This document shows, in pieces, positions 40,063 through 51,235 of a stretch of DNA of 64,000 bases (positions are counted from its first letter, which is position 1; every line of letters begins with the position of its first letter). Position numbers and translations under genes: made by a program. The notes under the pieces were generated by a model, which saw only the letters and a program-made list of their open reading frames with translations, did not search any database and was not told where the DNA came from. This DNA comes from Plutella xylostella (Eukaryota; Arthropoda; Insecta; Lepidoptera; Plutellidae). The DNA lies in the NCBI RefSeq assembly GCF_932276165.1, contig NC_064000.1, forward strand, positions 1,798,001 to 1,862,000, given 5' to 3'.

Positions 40063-40539
40063 TAAATATAACTAAATAATAAGGCTTAGCATGGCCATAC
40101 AACGAGGCAACGCGGCCAGCGTCTTGGGTATCCCTACCCGACAGGCGGCGGCGATCTGGCCAGCATTTTATTTCTAGTTTAGTGTTGCTTGCAAGTGTGT
40201 TTTATGCAATAAGCCTAAGTCCAATATTATTATACTATATAAAGCTGGATTACCACTGACTGATTGACATAGTAGTTCTCCCAGAAGGAGCCATTTTTTG
40301 ATATAAAAATGTTTTAGGGAAATGTACAGGGTGCTCCGGTGAGTAGAGAAAAACCTCGACTTTTTAAAAAAAGTTGTAAAAAAAAAAAATTTTTTTTGCT
40401 CCTCTTTTTTGGTGACCATACATTTTTTTATATTTTGAGGGTGTATTTAGAGTGTCTGACAGATTTAAAAAAAAATATCAAAAAATAAAAAAACAAAATG
40501 GCGGCCGAGTTGCAGTGAAGCAAAGTTTAGGGCGTGTCA

Positions 40540-41720
40540 GACCCGACTTGAGGTGAATTGATCTCCCGGAAGGGGGGGAGGTGGGGGGATGGTGTTTTTT
40601 GTAAACGGTGGGGCACATGATGAAATTTAAGGGAAAATTCCAAAAAATGTTTTTTTTTACATTGCGGGGGGAGGGGAGATTTTTTTATAAAAACGTGTTT
40701 TTTCGGGGATTTTCAAAGCATTTTTTTATTGTGTTTGAGGTATTTGACAGGTTTGACTTGTATGGAGCGGTTGTGTAGTTTGATGAGTAGAGTTGCCATG
40801 TGCAAAAATTTTCCCCATTTTTAGGGTAAATTTTGAGATTTTCCCCAAAAACATGAAAAGTAGAAATGGCCACTTTTGATTTTAAAATTTGATGCAGTTT
40901 TGTCGGAAAGACCCGTACTAATGACATTTGACCATTTTTATTACTTTCGACTGGCAACCCTGCGCGATAGGCGAGATTATATTTTTTCGGATTTTTTTAC
41001 GTCGACCCAACTTGAGGTGAATTGATCTCCCAGAAGGGAGGCAGGTGGGGTGATGATTTTTTTTGTACACGGTCTGATGTATGGTGCAGTTTATGGGAAA
41101 ATTCCGAAAAGTTGAAAAAACAAAATGGCGGACTGCTTTGGCGGCCATTTTGTAAAAGTGACTTTTTTTCACGATTTTTGATTGGTTTTTTCACATGTTT
41201 AGAGTGGTTGGGGATATTTGTCTTGTATGGCGCATTTGTGTAGTTTGTTGGGTAGACTATACCAGGTAAATAAAAATTCCCCATTTTTAGGGTAAATTTT
41301 GAGATTTTCCCCAAAAACATAAAAAATAGAAATAACCGTTTTGGATTTAAAAAAATGATGCAGTTTAGTCAGTAAGGCTCATACTAATGACATTTGACTA
41401 TTTTTATCACTTTCGGCTGGCAACCCTGAGAAATACGGGAGATTATATTTTTGAAAAAGTTCGTCGTCGATTCAAGTTGAGGTGAATTGATCTCCCAGAA
41501 GGGGAGGAGGTGGGGTGATGTTTTTCTTTGTACATGGTTGGATATATGGTGAAATTTATGGGAAAATTCCGAAAACTGCAAAAATCAAAATGGCGGATGA
41601 AGTGGCAGCCATTTTGTAAAAGAGAAATTTTACATGTTTTAAGGCTATTTCACCTGTATTGAGTGGTCTGGCAGTTTTGACTTGTAGAGCGCGTTTGTGT
41701 AGGTGAATGCATTTAGTTTG
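40540..41720. repeat. Three diverged repeats of about 460 bp
   Basis: Each begins near CTTGAGGTGAATTGATCTCC (40548, 41010, 41477), runs through GGGAAAATTCC and AAAATGGCGG, and the first two end GGCAACCCTG then GAGATTATATTTT. Frames of 65-107 codons through them on both strands show no family motif. The same block lies in unit 2. Confidence 0.8.
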
Positions 41721-41727
41721 CTTATGA

Positions 41728-42400
41728 AATAAAAACTCCCCATTTTTTGGGAAAAAAAACAAAATTTCCCTAAAAACATGGGAAATTTTACATAAATATG
41801 CAATTTTATCGTTTTGTGATGGTCTGAGGGGATTCGAATGTATGGCGCGTTTGTGTAGTTAAATGCATAGATTTTTAATTAATAATAAAAACTCCCCATT
41901 TTTAGGGAAAAAAAACAAAATTTCCCTAAAAACATGGGAAAATTTACATAAATATGCAATTTTATCGTTTTGTGATGGTCTGAGGAGATTCGAATGTATA
42001 GCGCGTTTGTGTAGTTAAATGCATAGATTTTTTATTAATAATAAAAACTCCCCACTTATGGGGAAAAAAATCAAATTTTCCATAGAAACGTATAAAAAAT
42101 TACCAACATTAACAATTTCACCCCGTTGAAGTGGTCAGACAGATTTATGGTATATGGCGCATTTGTGTAGATAAATACAAACAATAATTATTTAAAATAA
42201 AAACTCCCCACTTGTAGGGAAAAAATCAAAATTTCCCTAAAAACGTAGAAAAAAGTACCAACATTAGCAATTTCACCCCTTTGAAGTGGTCAGACAGATT
42301 TGTGGTATATGGCGCATTTGTGTAGATAAATACAAAGAATTATTTTAAAAATAAAAACTCCCCACTTTTAGAGGAGAAAATATTTTCCGTAAAAATATAC
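41728..42400. repeat. About five AT-rich tandem repeats (150-160 bp)
   Basis: Units carry AAATAAAAACTCCCCA, GGGAAAAAAAACAAAATTTCC and GGCGCRTTTGTGTAG. The last two differ from the first three by GAAGTGGTCAGACAGATTT. Confidence 0.75.
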
Positions 42401-42432
42401 AAAATGTAAATCAACTTTACCACAGTGTAAGT

Positions 42433-43069
42433 GCCGAGCGCAGCGAGGCCATAGTCCTTCTACAAGCTATGCCAAAATAAAACCAGCCGAGCGCAGCGAG
42501 GCATCCGACAAGTAACCCTGCCATAAAGGAAAGATATCCGAGCGAAGCGAGGCATTAAGTATCATAATTATCAATATTAATAAAGAAAAACTAAGGGAAA
42601 AGTCCCGTGTAAGAAGTGGAAAGCCGAGCGAAGCGAGGCAAAACAACCTAAACCATCAATCCAAAACCTAGAGAGCCGAGCGGAGCGAGGCAAAACTACT
42701 GAAACCAACATCCGAAAACCCGAAGAGCCGAGCGAAGCGAGGCTAAAGTACAATAAACAGCAAGTGCCTTTGTAACTGCAGAGCCGAGCGAAGCGAGGCA
42801 AAACAATCGAGACTACCATTCCGAGACCTGGAGAGGAGCCGAGCGCAGCGAGGCAAAACCATCCAAACCACCATACCACAAACCTTGGAGAGCCGAGCGT
42901 AGCGAGGCATAACATTTCAAAACATTATACCACAACAACTGAAGAGCCGAGCGCAGCGAGGCAATACAACTTAAGTATTACCTTACCGTAAAAGAGTAGC
43001 CGAGTGAAGCGAGGCAAAACAATGCGAACCACCATACTGCAAACCCTGGAGAGCCGAGCGAAGCGAGGC
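42433..43069. repeat. 54-bp-period array with conserved 17-bp core
   Basis: The core GCCGAGCGNAGCGAGGC (position 3 has T-C in place of C-C, and one copy has GTG, in variants) starts at about 42433, 42486, 42538, 42623, 42675, 42727, 42783, 42838, 42892, 42946, 42999 and 43053. Spacing is 51-56 bp except one of about 85. The AC-rich sequence between cores is diverged but related. The period divides by 3, which explains the 112-codon minus-strand frame here; it is not a gene. Confidence 0.85.
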
Positions 43070-43690
43070 AACACTACTCAAACCCTCGTCAACACAACTA
43101 CGTATATAACCTGAGAGCCGATTGTGGTTAAGAAATAACTTGAATGATAAAAAAAGAAAGACAAAGTCTAAGTTTGGCCGCGTTTATAGTTCCATATACG
43201 TGAGCAACCAATTATGAATTAAATTTCAGTAAAGAATAGTTCTATAATGTTAAAAAACGCACTTTATCCTACTTACTGTGTCTACAGCAAACCCACATAA
43301 GAAATTTATGAATAAAAAAAAGCCTGTAAATTTCGTTGCTATGAAAAAGTTTCTTTTCAGGACAGAATAAACCAATAATCGAGACGCTAGAAAAACGCGC
43401 GAATGGAGGTGACTCAGATTTATGAGGTATTAAAGAACCCAATATTTGTACACAAAACGATGTTCGCTCGCTACTAGGTAAAGTTTACGAAACCAAAAAA
43501 TGTCCATATAGATCAGTTTCTCTACCGTATTTGTGTGAGACAATCCGTAATTTAAAAATAGTTTTCACGGCAAATATTAACATTCCTGTGGAGTTTTAAA
43601 AAACTTATTCATTGCCCGGGAGTGTACAACGGATATTTCTTGAATTTGTAAGTTGTGAGTGTATTATGAGAAAATCAATACCCATCTACT
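43070..43690. other. Unit 1 interior, no sub-repeat recognised
   Basis: AT-rich and non-coding. A CATTGCCCGGGAGTGTA piece (43609-43625) resembles an end of the CACTCACGAG MITE family. Confidence 0.4.
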
Positions 43691-43694
43691 ACCA

Positions 43695-44262
43695 AATTTC
43701 ATACTGAAATTAGATTTCAAGGGAAAACTAAACCCCATATTAAAATATTCGATACGTTATAGTCAAGTGAATAACCGTATCTCACCAAAATTCATACTGA
43801 AAACCGTATCACACCTAAAACAAAATCATCAGTACCCCTTTAATGAAGAAATTCATAGTAAAAGCAGTTTATAAGGCATAACAAAAGCAACAAGGATTTG
43901 CTACGGTATGTTCACGTCAATACCCTGCTGAACCCGAAATTCATACTGAAAACTGTAACCCCCCCTGAAATAAAATCATCAGTACCCCTTTTATAACGAA
44001 ATTCATACTGAAAACAGTTTTTAATCCAAAACAAAATACAACAAAGACTTGCTACGGTTTTTTCAAGTCAATACCCTGCTGAAACCGAAATTCATACTGA
44101 AAACTAATCCCACCTGAAACAAAATCATCAGTAGGCACCCCTTTAATTAAAAAAAAACATAGTGAACACAGTTTTTAACGTTTTGTTATAAAACGCAAGA
44201 AAGATTTGCTACGGTATATTCAAGTCAATACCCAGCTGAAACTGAAATTCATACTGAAAACA
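43695..44262. repeat. CATACTGAAAAC repeat zone
   Basis: AAATTCATACTGAAAAC or close variants occur near 43699, 43790, 43940, 44002, 44089 and 44247, with TTGCTACGGTNTNTTCAAG and GTCAATACCC forming a longer repeat of about 150 bp. Confidence 0.7.
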
Positions 44263-44281
44263 TTTTCGCACCCAAACCAAA

Positions 44282-44335
44282 AGCATCAAAGCACCGCGCG
44301 GCTGCTTGCAGCCCGCGCCACAATGCGACCTCTAG
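44282..44335 (+). other. Helitron-like 3' terminus (hairpin plus CTAG), unit 1
   Basis: GCGCGGCTGC and GCAGCCCGCGC pair with one bulged base; CACAATGCGACCTCTAG follows. The same terminus ends unit 2 at 48442. Confidence 0.75.
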
Positions 44336-47300
44336 TTATTATACTATATAAAGCTGGATTACCACTGACTGATTGACATAGTAGTTCTCCCAGAAGGAGC
44401 CATTTTTTGATATAAAAATGTTTTAGGGAAATGTACAGGGTGCTCCGGTGAGTAGAGAAAAACCTCGACTTTTTAAAAAAAGTTGTAAAAAAAAAAAATT
44501 TTTTTTGCTCCTCTTTTTTGGTGACCATACATTTTTTTATATTTTGAGGGTGTATTTAGAGTGTCTGACAGATTTAAAAAAAAATATCAAAAAATAAAAA
44601 AACAAAATGGCGGCCGAGTTGCAGTGAAGCAAAGTTTAGGGCGTGTCAGACCCGACTTGAGGTGAATTGATCTCCCGGAAGGGGGGGAGGTGGGGGGATG
44701 GTGTTTTTTGTAAACGGTGGGGCACATGATGAAATTTAAGGGAAAATTCCAAAAAATGTTTTTTTTTACATTGCGGGGGGAGGGGAGATTTTTTTATAAA
44801 AACGTGTTTTTTCGGGGATTTTCAAAGCATTTTTTTATTGTGTTTGAGGTATTTGACAGGTTTGACTTGTATGGAGCGGTTGTGTAGTTTGATGAGTAGA
44901 GTTGCCATGTGCAAAAATTTTCCCCATTTTTAGGGTAAATTTTGAGATTTTCCCCAAAAACATGAAAAGTAGAAATGGCCACTTTTGATTTTAAAATTTG
45001 ATGCAGTTTTGTCGGAAAGACCCGTACTAATGACATTTGACCATTTTTATTACTTTCGACTGGCAACCCTGCGCGATAGGCGAGATTATATTTTTTCGGA
45101 TTTTTTTACGTCGACCCAACTTGAGGTGAATTGATCTCCCAGAAGGGAGGCAGGTGGGGTGATGATTTTTTTTGTACACGGTCTGATGTATGGTGCAGTT
45201 TATGGGAAAATTCCGAAAAGTTGAAAAAACAAAATGGCGGACTGCTTTGGCGGCCATTTTGTAAAAGTGACTTTTTTTCACGATTTTTGATTGGTTTTTT
45301 CACATGTTTAGAGTGGTTGGGGATATTTGTCTTGTATGGCGCATTTGTGTAGTTTGTTGGGTAGACTATACCAGGTAAATAAAAATTCCCCATTTTTAGG
45401 GTAAATTTTGAGATTTTCCCCAAAAACATAAAAAATAGAAATAACCGTTTTGGATTTAAAAAAATGATGCAGTTTAGTCAGTAAGGCTCATACTAATGAC
45501 ATTTGACTATTTTTATCACTTTCGGCTGGCAACCCTGAGAAATACGGGAGATTATATTTTTGAAAAAGTTCGTCGTCGATTCAAGTTGAGGTGAATTGAT
45601 CTCCCAGAAGGGGAGGAGGTGGGGTGATGTTTTTCTTTGTACATGGTTGGATATATGGTGAAATTTATGGGAAAATTCCGAAAACTGCAAAAATCAAAAT
45701 GGCGGATGAAGTGGCAGCCATTTTGTAAAAGAGAAATTTTACATGTTTTAAGGCTATTTCACCTGTATTGAGTGGTCTGGCAGTTTTGACTTGTAGAGCG
45801 CGTTTGTGTAGGTGAATGCATTTAGTTTGCTTATGAAATAAAAACTCCCCATTTTTTGGGAAAAAAACAAAATTTCCCTAAAAACATGGGAAATTTTACA
45901 TAAATATGCAATTTTATCGTTTTGTGATGGTCTGAGGGGATTCGAATGTATGGCGCGTTTGTGTAGTTAAATGCATAGATTTTTAATTAATAATAAAAAC
46001 TCCCCATTTTTAGGGAAAAAAACAAAATTTCCCTAAAAACATGGGAAAATTTACATAAATATGCAATTTTATCGTTTGGTGATGGTCTGAGGAGATTCGA
46101 ATGTATAGCGCGTTTGTGTAGTTAAATGCATAGATTTTTTATTAATAATAAAAACTCCCCACTTATGGGGAAAAAAATCAAATTTTCCATAGAAACGTAT
46201 AAAAAATTACCAACATTAACAATTTCACCCCGTTGAAGTGGTCAGACAGATTTATGGTATATGGCGCATTTGTGTAGATAAATACAAACAATAATTATTT
46301 AAAATAAAAACTCCCCACTTGTAGGGAAAAAATCAAAATTTCCCTAAAAACGTAGAAAAAAGTACCAACATTAGCAATTTCACCCCTTTGAAGTGGTCAG
46401 ACAGATTTGTGGTATATGGCGCATTTGTGTAGATAAATACAAAGAATTATTTTAAAAATAAAAACTCCCCACTTTTAGAGGAGAAAATATTTTCCGTAAA
46501 AATATACAAAATGTAAATCAACTTTACCACAGTGTAAGTGCCGAGCGCAGCGAGGCCATAGTCCTTCTACAAGCTATGCCAAAATAAAACCAGCCGAGCG
46601 CAGCGAGGCATCCGACAAGTAACCCTGCCATAAAGGAAAGATATCCGAGCGAAGCGAGGCATTAAGTATCATAATTATCAATATTAATAAAGAAAAACTA
46701 AGGGAAAAGTCCCGTGTAAGAAGTGGAAAGCCGAGCGAAGCGAGGCAAAACAACCTAAACCATCAATCCAAAACCTAGAGAGCCGAGCGGAGCGAGGCAA
46801 AACTACTGAAACCAACATCCGAAAACCCGAAGAGCCGAGCGAAGCGAGGCTAAAGTACAATAAACAGCAAGTGCCTTTGTAACTGCAGAGCCGAGCGAAG
46901 CGAGGCAAAACAATCGAGACTACCATTCCGAGACCTGGAGAGGAGCCGAGCGCAGCGAGGCAAAACCATCCAAACCACCATACCACAAACCTTGGAGAGC
47001 CGAGCGTAGCGAGGCATAACATTTCAAAACATTATACCACAACAACTGAAGAGCCGAGCGCAGCGAGGCAATACAACTTAAGTATTACCTTACCGTAAAA
47101 GAGTAGCCGAGTGAAGCGAGGCAAAACAATGCGAACCACCATACTGCAAACCCTGGAGAGCCGAGCGAAGCGAGGCAACACTACTCAAACCCTCGTCAAC
47201 ACAACTACGTATATAACCTGAGAGCCGATTGTGGTTAAGAAATAACTTGAATGATAAAAAAAGAAAGACAAAGTCTAAGTTTGGCCGCGTTTATAGTTCC

Positions 47301-48442
47301 ATATACGTGAGCAACCAATTATGAATTAAATTTCAGTAAAGAATAGTTCTATAATGTTAAAAAACGCACTTTATCCTACTTACTGTGTCTACAGCAAACC
47401 CACATAAGAAATTTATGAATAAAAAAAAGCCTGTAAATTTCGTTGCTATGAAAAAGTTTCTTTTCAGGACAGAATAAACCAATAATCGAGACGCTAGAAA
47501 AACGCGCGAATGGAGGTGACTCAGATTTATGAGGTATTAAAGAACCCAATATTTGTACACAAAACGATGTTCGCTCGCTACTAGGTAAAGTTTACGAAAC
47601 CAAAAAATGTCCATATAGATCAGTTTCTCTACCGTATTTGTGTGAGACAATCCGTAATTTAAAAATAGTTTTCACGGCAAATATTAACATTCCTGTGGAG
47701 TTTTAAAAAACTTATTCATTGCCCGGGAGTGTACAACGGATATTTCTTGAATTTGTAAGTTGTGAGTGTATTATGAGAAAATCAATACCCATCTACTACC
47801 AAATTTCATACTGAAATTAGATTTCAAGGGAAAACTAAACCCCATATTAAAATATTCGATACGTTATAGTCAAGTGAATAACCGTATCTCACCAAAATTC
47901 ATACTGAAAACCGTATCACACCTAAAACAAAATCATCAGTACCCCTTTAATGAAGAAATTCATAGTAAAAGCAGTTTATAAGGCATAACAAAAGCAACAA
48001 GGATTTGCTACGGTATGTTCACGTCAATACCCTGCTGAACCCGAAATTCATACTGAAAACTGTAACCCCCCCTGAAATAAAATCATCAGTACCCCTTTTA
48101 TAACGAAATTCATACTGAAAACAGTTTTTAATCCAAAACAAAATACAACAAAGACTTGCTACGGTTTTTTCAAGTCAATACCCTGCTGAAACCGAAATTC
48201 ATACTGAAAACTAATCCCACCTGAAACAAAATCATCAGTAGGCACCCCTTTAATTAAAAAAAAACATAGTGAACACAGTTTTTAACGTTTTGTTATAAAA
48301 CGCAAGAAAGATTTGCTACGGTATATTCAAGTCAATACCCAGCTGAAACTGAAATTCATACTGAAAACATTTTCGCACCCAAACCAAAAGCATCAAAGCA
48401 CCGCGCGGCTGCTTGCAGCCCGCGCCACAATGCGACCTCTAG
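44336..48442 (+). mobile_element. Helitron-like non-autonomous element, unit 2 (4.1 kb)
   Basis: A head-to-tail copy of unit 1 beginning on the base after its CTAG. By eye it differs by a T-to-G change (TCGTTTGGTGATGG near 46076) and one base fewer in two A runs (near 45865 and 46019). The 54-bp array lies at 46541-47177 and the CATACTGAAAAC zone at 47802-48369. It ends CTAG before T (48443). Confidence 0.72.
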
Positions 48443-48444
48443 TA

Positions 48445-48640
48445 CTCGTATATACCTACACTTAATATCATGAAGCATGAATCATTTAGAACTAAACCAA
48501 TTTTAGCACTGGAAAATTACATTTATTAGGTTTTGGCAGTCTAACCCTTATTATCCATCCAACCATTAGAAGTAATTTTTTTTTAATTTTAATTAAATAA
48601 CAACACCAAAATTATTGAAATAAAAAAATGTTCATGAACT
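48445..48640. other. AT-rich stretch with no recognised feature
   Basis: No repeat or ORF recognised. Confidence 0.35.
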
Positions 48641-48724
48641 AAAACCCGACTGCACGCTAAAAAGATGAAAACAAGTCCCAATGTTTATGGAAAGTATCGT
48701 CGGTATAGCGTGCAGTCGGGTTTT
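48641..48724. mobile_element. 84-bp hairpin MITE (AAAACCCGACTGCACGCTA)
   Basis: 19-bp perfect inverse arms at 48641-48659 and 48706-48724 around 46 bp. No target duplication obvious. Confidence 0.6.
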
Positions 48725-48935
48725 TTGTTTGTTTTTAATTATATTTTTTATTGATTATTTACGGGGTATCACCCAGCAATGACCGACGCGGCCTCCAAGG
48801 AAGGAAAAGCGAAAATTCGTTGCCCAGAGCCGCGCGGGTCAGTCCCGCCCACAGTGTGTCGCCCACCCCCCACTAGTAGCTAACTTTGCCCCAAACTTAA
48901 AAGACCGTCAGTTTTTCAAAAGATTCGTTAAGTTA
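48725..48935. other. Stretch with a GC-rich patch
   Basis: 48780-48890 is GC-rich (GAGCCGCGCGGGTCAGTCCC) without a frame or repeat that I recognise. Confidence 0.3.
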
Positions 48936-48939
48936 TGTA

Positions 48940-49152
48940 CAGTGCCACAAACTTATCTGTTCCGGTGACAGCTCACATAAATGTCTAATATTTCTTAATT
49001 CTATAAGATTTTAAGTTTACCCGTATTGTTAATTCGTTCTTGCGGTGTTAATAAACCCATCTAATCTTTAACAATATACAATTCATTAGTAAGTAATGAG
49101 ATATAGATCAATTTATTTCGCCCTCACCGGAACAGATAAGTTTGTCGCACTG
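48940..49152. mobile_element. TA-flanked MITE, CAGTGCCACAAACTTATCTG family
   Basis: Inverted ends CAGTGCCACAAACTTATCTG and CAGATAAGTTTGTCGCACTG, TA at 48938-48939 and 49153-49154. 213 bp. Confidence 0.8.
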
Positions 49153-49218
49153 TACATATATCAATTACTATCGACAACGACTTTTTTTGACAAGTATTGT
49201 TTTTGATGGGATTATATT

Positions 49219-49385
49219 GATGTCGATTCTGAAGGCAGAAATTCTAAATTTAGAGCTGTCAAAACCTTAATTTCTTTGTTTAAAATTCGACTCTATGATC
49301 GTTTCCGTAAATATCATTTTATGCTAGCAAATTTTTTAGTTTGACAGCGTTAAAATTAGAATTTCAGCCTTCAGAATCGACATCA
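49219..49385. mobile_element. Foldback MITE (GATGTCGATTCTGAAGGC)
   Basis: GATGTCGATTCTGAAGGCAG at the left and CAGCCTTCAGAATCGACATC at the right, about 30-bp inverted ends. The interior contains TTCGACTCTATGATCGTTTC, inverse to the partial copy at 3.4 kb. Confidence 0.72.
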
Positions 49386-49506
49386 TTGTCTCTTTAAAAG
49401 TAGCTAAAATAAACATTTCTTCAAATTCTGAATCAATATGCCACAGTGTGTTTTGTAATGTCACCTGAAGGGGAACCTAAAGTCCGTTTTTTAATCTCAG
49501 ATACAT

Positions 49507-49626
49507 AATTGACAGATTCTGAACGGTTCACCATCTGCCAACAGTCGATTGTGCCGCGATTAAATGACGTATCGTTCTATTGACGAGACAATCAACTGTT
49601 GATGAACCGTTCAGAATCTGTCAATT
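49507..49626. mobile_element. Hairpin MITE nested in a transposon TIR
   Basis: AATTGACAGATTCTGAACGG and CCGTTCAGAATCTGTCAATT are perfect inverse ends (arms about 25 bp), 120 bp in all. The uninterrupted host sequence is visible in the opposite TIR at 50467-50514. Confidence 0.7.
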
Positions 49627-49869
49627 TAGGGCGGCTTGCGTAACGTATGATAATTGTGTTTAAGGGTAAAATAAACACATTTAAGTTGTTAAATGCAATT
49701 AACGTCTTGCATAGCAAAAATTTTGTTCTTAAATACGTTTATCGAAGTGTCAAAGTTAAATACCCAAAATTGGCTATTTAGCGCCGCTAAATACGTTTAG
49801 TGGCATTGTATCTGTCAAAAACGGCGGCATTGAAGCATGTCGTACCTATACCTAGTACCATTACAATTC

Positions 49870-49985
49870 CTAATTTTGGACCATTTCCCACCACGCTGGT
49901 CCACTGAGGGTTGGTGTGTTCACATATCAAGATGTGCTTAATCTAGATATGTAGGTTTCCTCGCGATGTTTTCCTTCATTCATGG
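49870..49985 (-). mobile_element. SINE A internal fragment
   Basis: GGACCATTTCCCACCACGCTG, TCAAGATGTGCTTAATCTAG and TTCCTCGCGATGTTTTCC match the body; head and tail missing. Confidence 0.55.
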
Positions 49986-50559
49986 TATTGCTTGATATTG
50001 GTGAGCCACTTTTTCCACTCATACTTACTTTGAGTTTTATCACAAACTGAAATGAAATTCCAACATCTGTAGGTATGCTAACACAACGCTTTCATAGGAG
50101 AATAGAACTAGAGGGGATATGGAGAGGACAGAGGAGTTGCAGAAGAGGGAGAAATCAATTCAATTCTTATGTTGTACAGATCTTGGCATTGTTATTGTTT
50201 GTGTAGTGTCAAGTGTCACTTAGTGACAGTGTCAGTAAAATTTTGACGGCATTTGTTTCTGTTCACGCATTTTTCTAGCCGTAAACATTTAAAAACTTAA
50301 AAGTTTAGACGAAAATATGCATAGAATGAACATATGCTAAATACGTTTAGCTAAATTACAACTTCAAATGAGCCGTGCAAGACAATACAAATTGTGTTTA
50401 GTATAAATACGTTTATTGAGATAAATGCGTTTACCTAACTAAAATTAAAATATCTTTAAATAGGAAGTCACGCAAGCCGCCCTTAGTATCTGAGATTAAA
50501 AAACAGACTTTAGTTTGGGGTCGTGTGTGAGATGTCCCCACATAGTAAAGTATAATAAT

Positions 50560-51235
50560 GCATATTGCATATGAGCTAGAACCAAACCTATCCCGCTTAC
50601 ATCAGCTTAGAAAATCGTTCAACGGAAATTGGTTTATCGGATTATCGACTGCGCTGCGATGCAAACTCAGAATACTCAAGAAGGGCTAGCACAGGGCGCA
50701 ATGGGGACTACCGTTTTTTTGCTCACCAGTTGGCGCCACTGTCGACTGAGGTAAAGAGGTACCATAGCTGTCAAATTTATCAAAGGCGACTTTATCAAAT
50801 TGGCGCCAAATAAAGTTTTTAAATCTTGAATCTTATAAGCTTATTAATTATAAAATAACTATCATCATATCGAGTTACTATGCCGCAATGTTGTTCAGAT
50901 CCGTTATATTGGGAAAGAAAAGGAGGACATATGTTACCAAGTGATAAAACTGTTCTAAAACAGTGGCTTGTGAAATAATTATTATCCGATAATCTCGTGT
51001 TTGTGAAAATCATTATAACCAATTTCAGAAAGAACATAATGTAAATAAGGATTAGGCATTTAATAAATACACTAAAAATAAAAGAATTACACACTGATTT
51101 AACTTTTATTTATCCTCTCCGTTTAAACACACTGCTATACAAAAAATATAACACATTAGTAATCCACACAATGAATGCTGGTTGAGTTGTTAGTTGAAAC
51201 TTAATAATGGTAGTATAGTATACTAAGTATTCTAT
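50560..51235. other. Stretch without genes; end of the GCTAGCAC MITE family
   Basis: GGGCTAGCACAGGGCGCAAT (50685) is a terminus of the family complete at 60247-60378. GTTGGCGCCACTGTCGACTG (50728) has an inverse-like partner near 52998. Otherwise AT-rich, unassigned; a 91-codon minus frame (50819-51094) shows no motif. Confidence 0.35.

Larger units (their letters stand above)
40227..44335 (+). mobile_element. Helitron-like non-autonomous element, unit 1 (4.1 kb)
   Basis: It starts after A at 40226 with TTATTATACTATATAAAGC and ends CACAATGCGACCTCTAG before T, with a GC hairpin (GCGCGGCTGC/GCAGCCCGCGC) about 16 bp before the end: the Helitron 3' signature. The canonical 5' TC is absent. Inside, in order: three diverged repeats of about 460 bp (40540-41720), about five AT-rich repeats (41728-42400), a 54-bp-period array (42433-43069), a quiet zone, and CATACTGAAAAC repeats (43695-44260). 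No Rep/helicase. Unit 2 follows directly. Confidence 0.7.
49477..50514. mobile_element. DNA transposon remnant with TIR CTAAAGTC...GGGCGGCTTGCG, two nested insertions
   Basis: The right end, read inversely, runs CTAAAGTCTGTTTTTTAATC, TCAGATAC, TAAGGGCGGCTTGCGTGAC without a break. The left end has the same order but is split after TCAGATAC by a hairpin (49507-49626). The subterminal motif AAATACGTTTA recurs near 49733, 49789, 50339 and 50407. A SINE A piece lies at 49870-49985. No transposase frame. Confidence 0.65.

Noticed and set aside
40685..41581. Several 65-107 codon frames in the Helitron-like units
   Set aside because: They lie in non-coding diverged repeats, overlap on both strands, differ between sub-repeats and are copied only because the unit is.
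42577..42915. 112-codon minus-strand frame, repeated at 46684-47022
   Set aside because: It is the translation of the 54-bp array (period divisible by 3 keeps it open, giving repeated L-A-S-L-G-S words). No start context or domain.
42433..43069. A true CRISPR array
   Set aside because: The spacers are related to one another, no cas genes are present, and the genome is eukaryotic. Only the geometry is similar.
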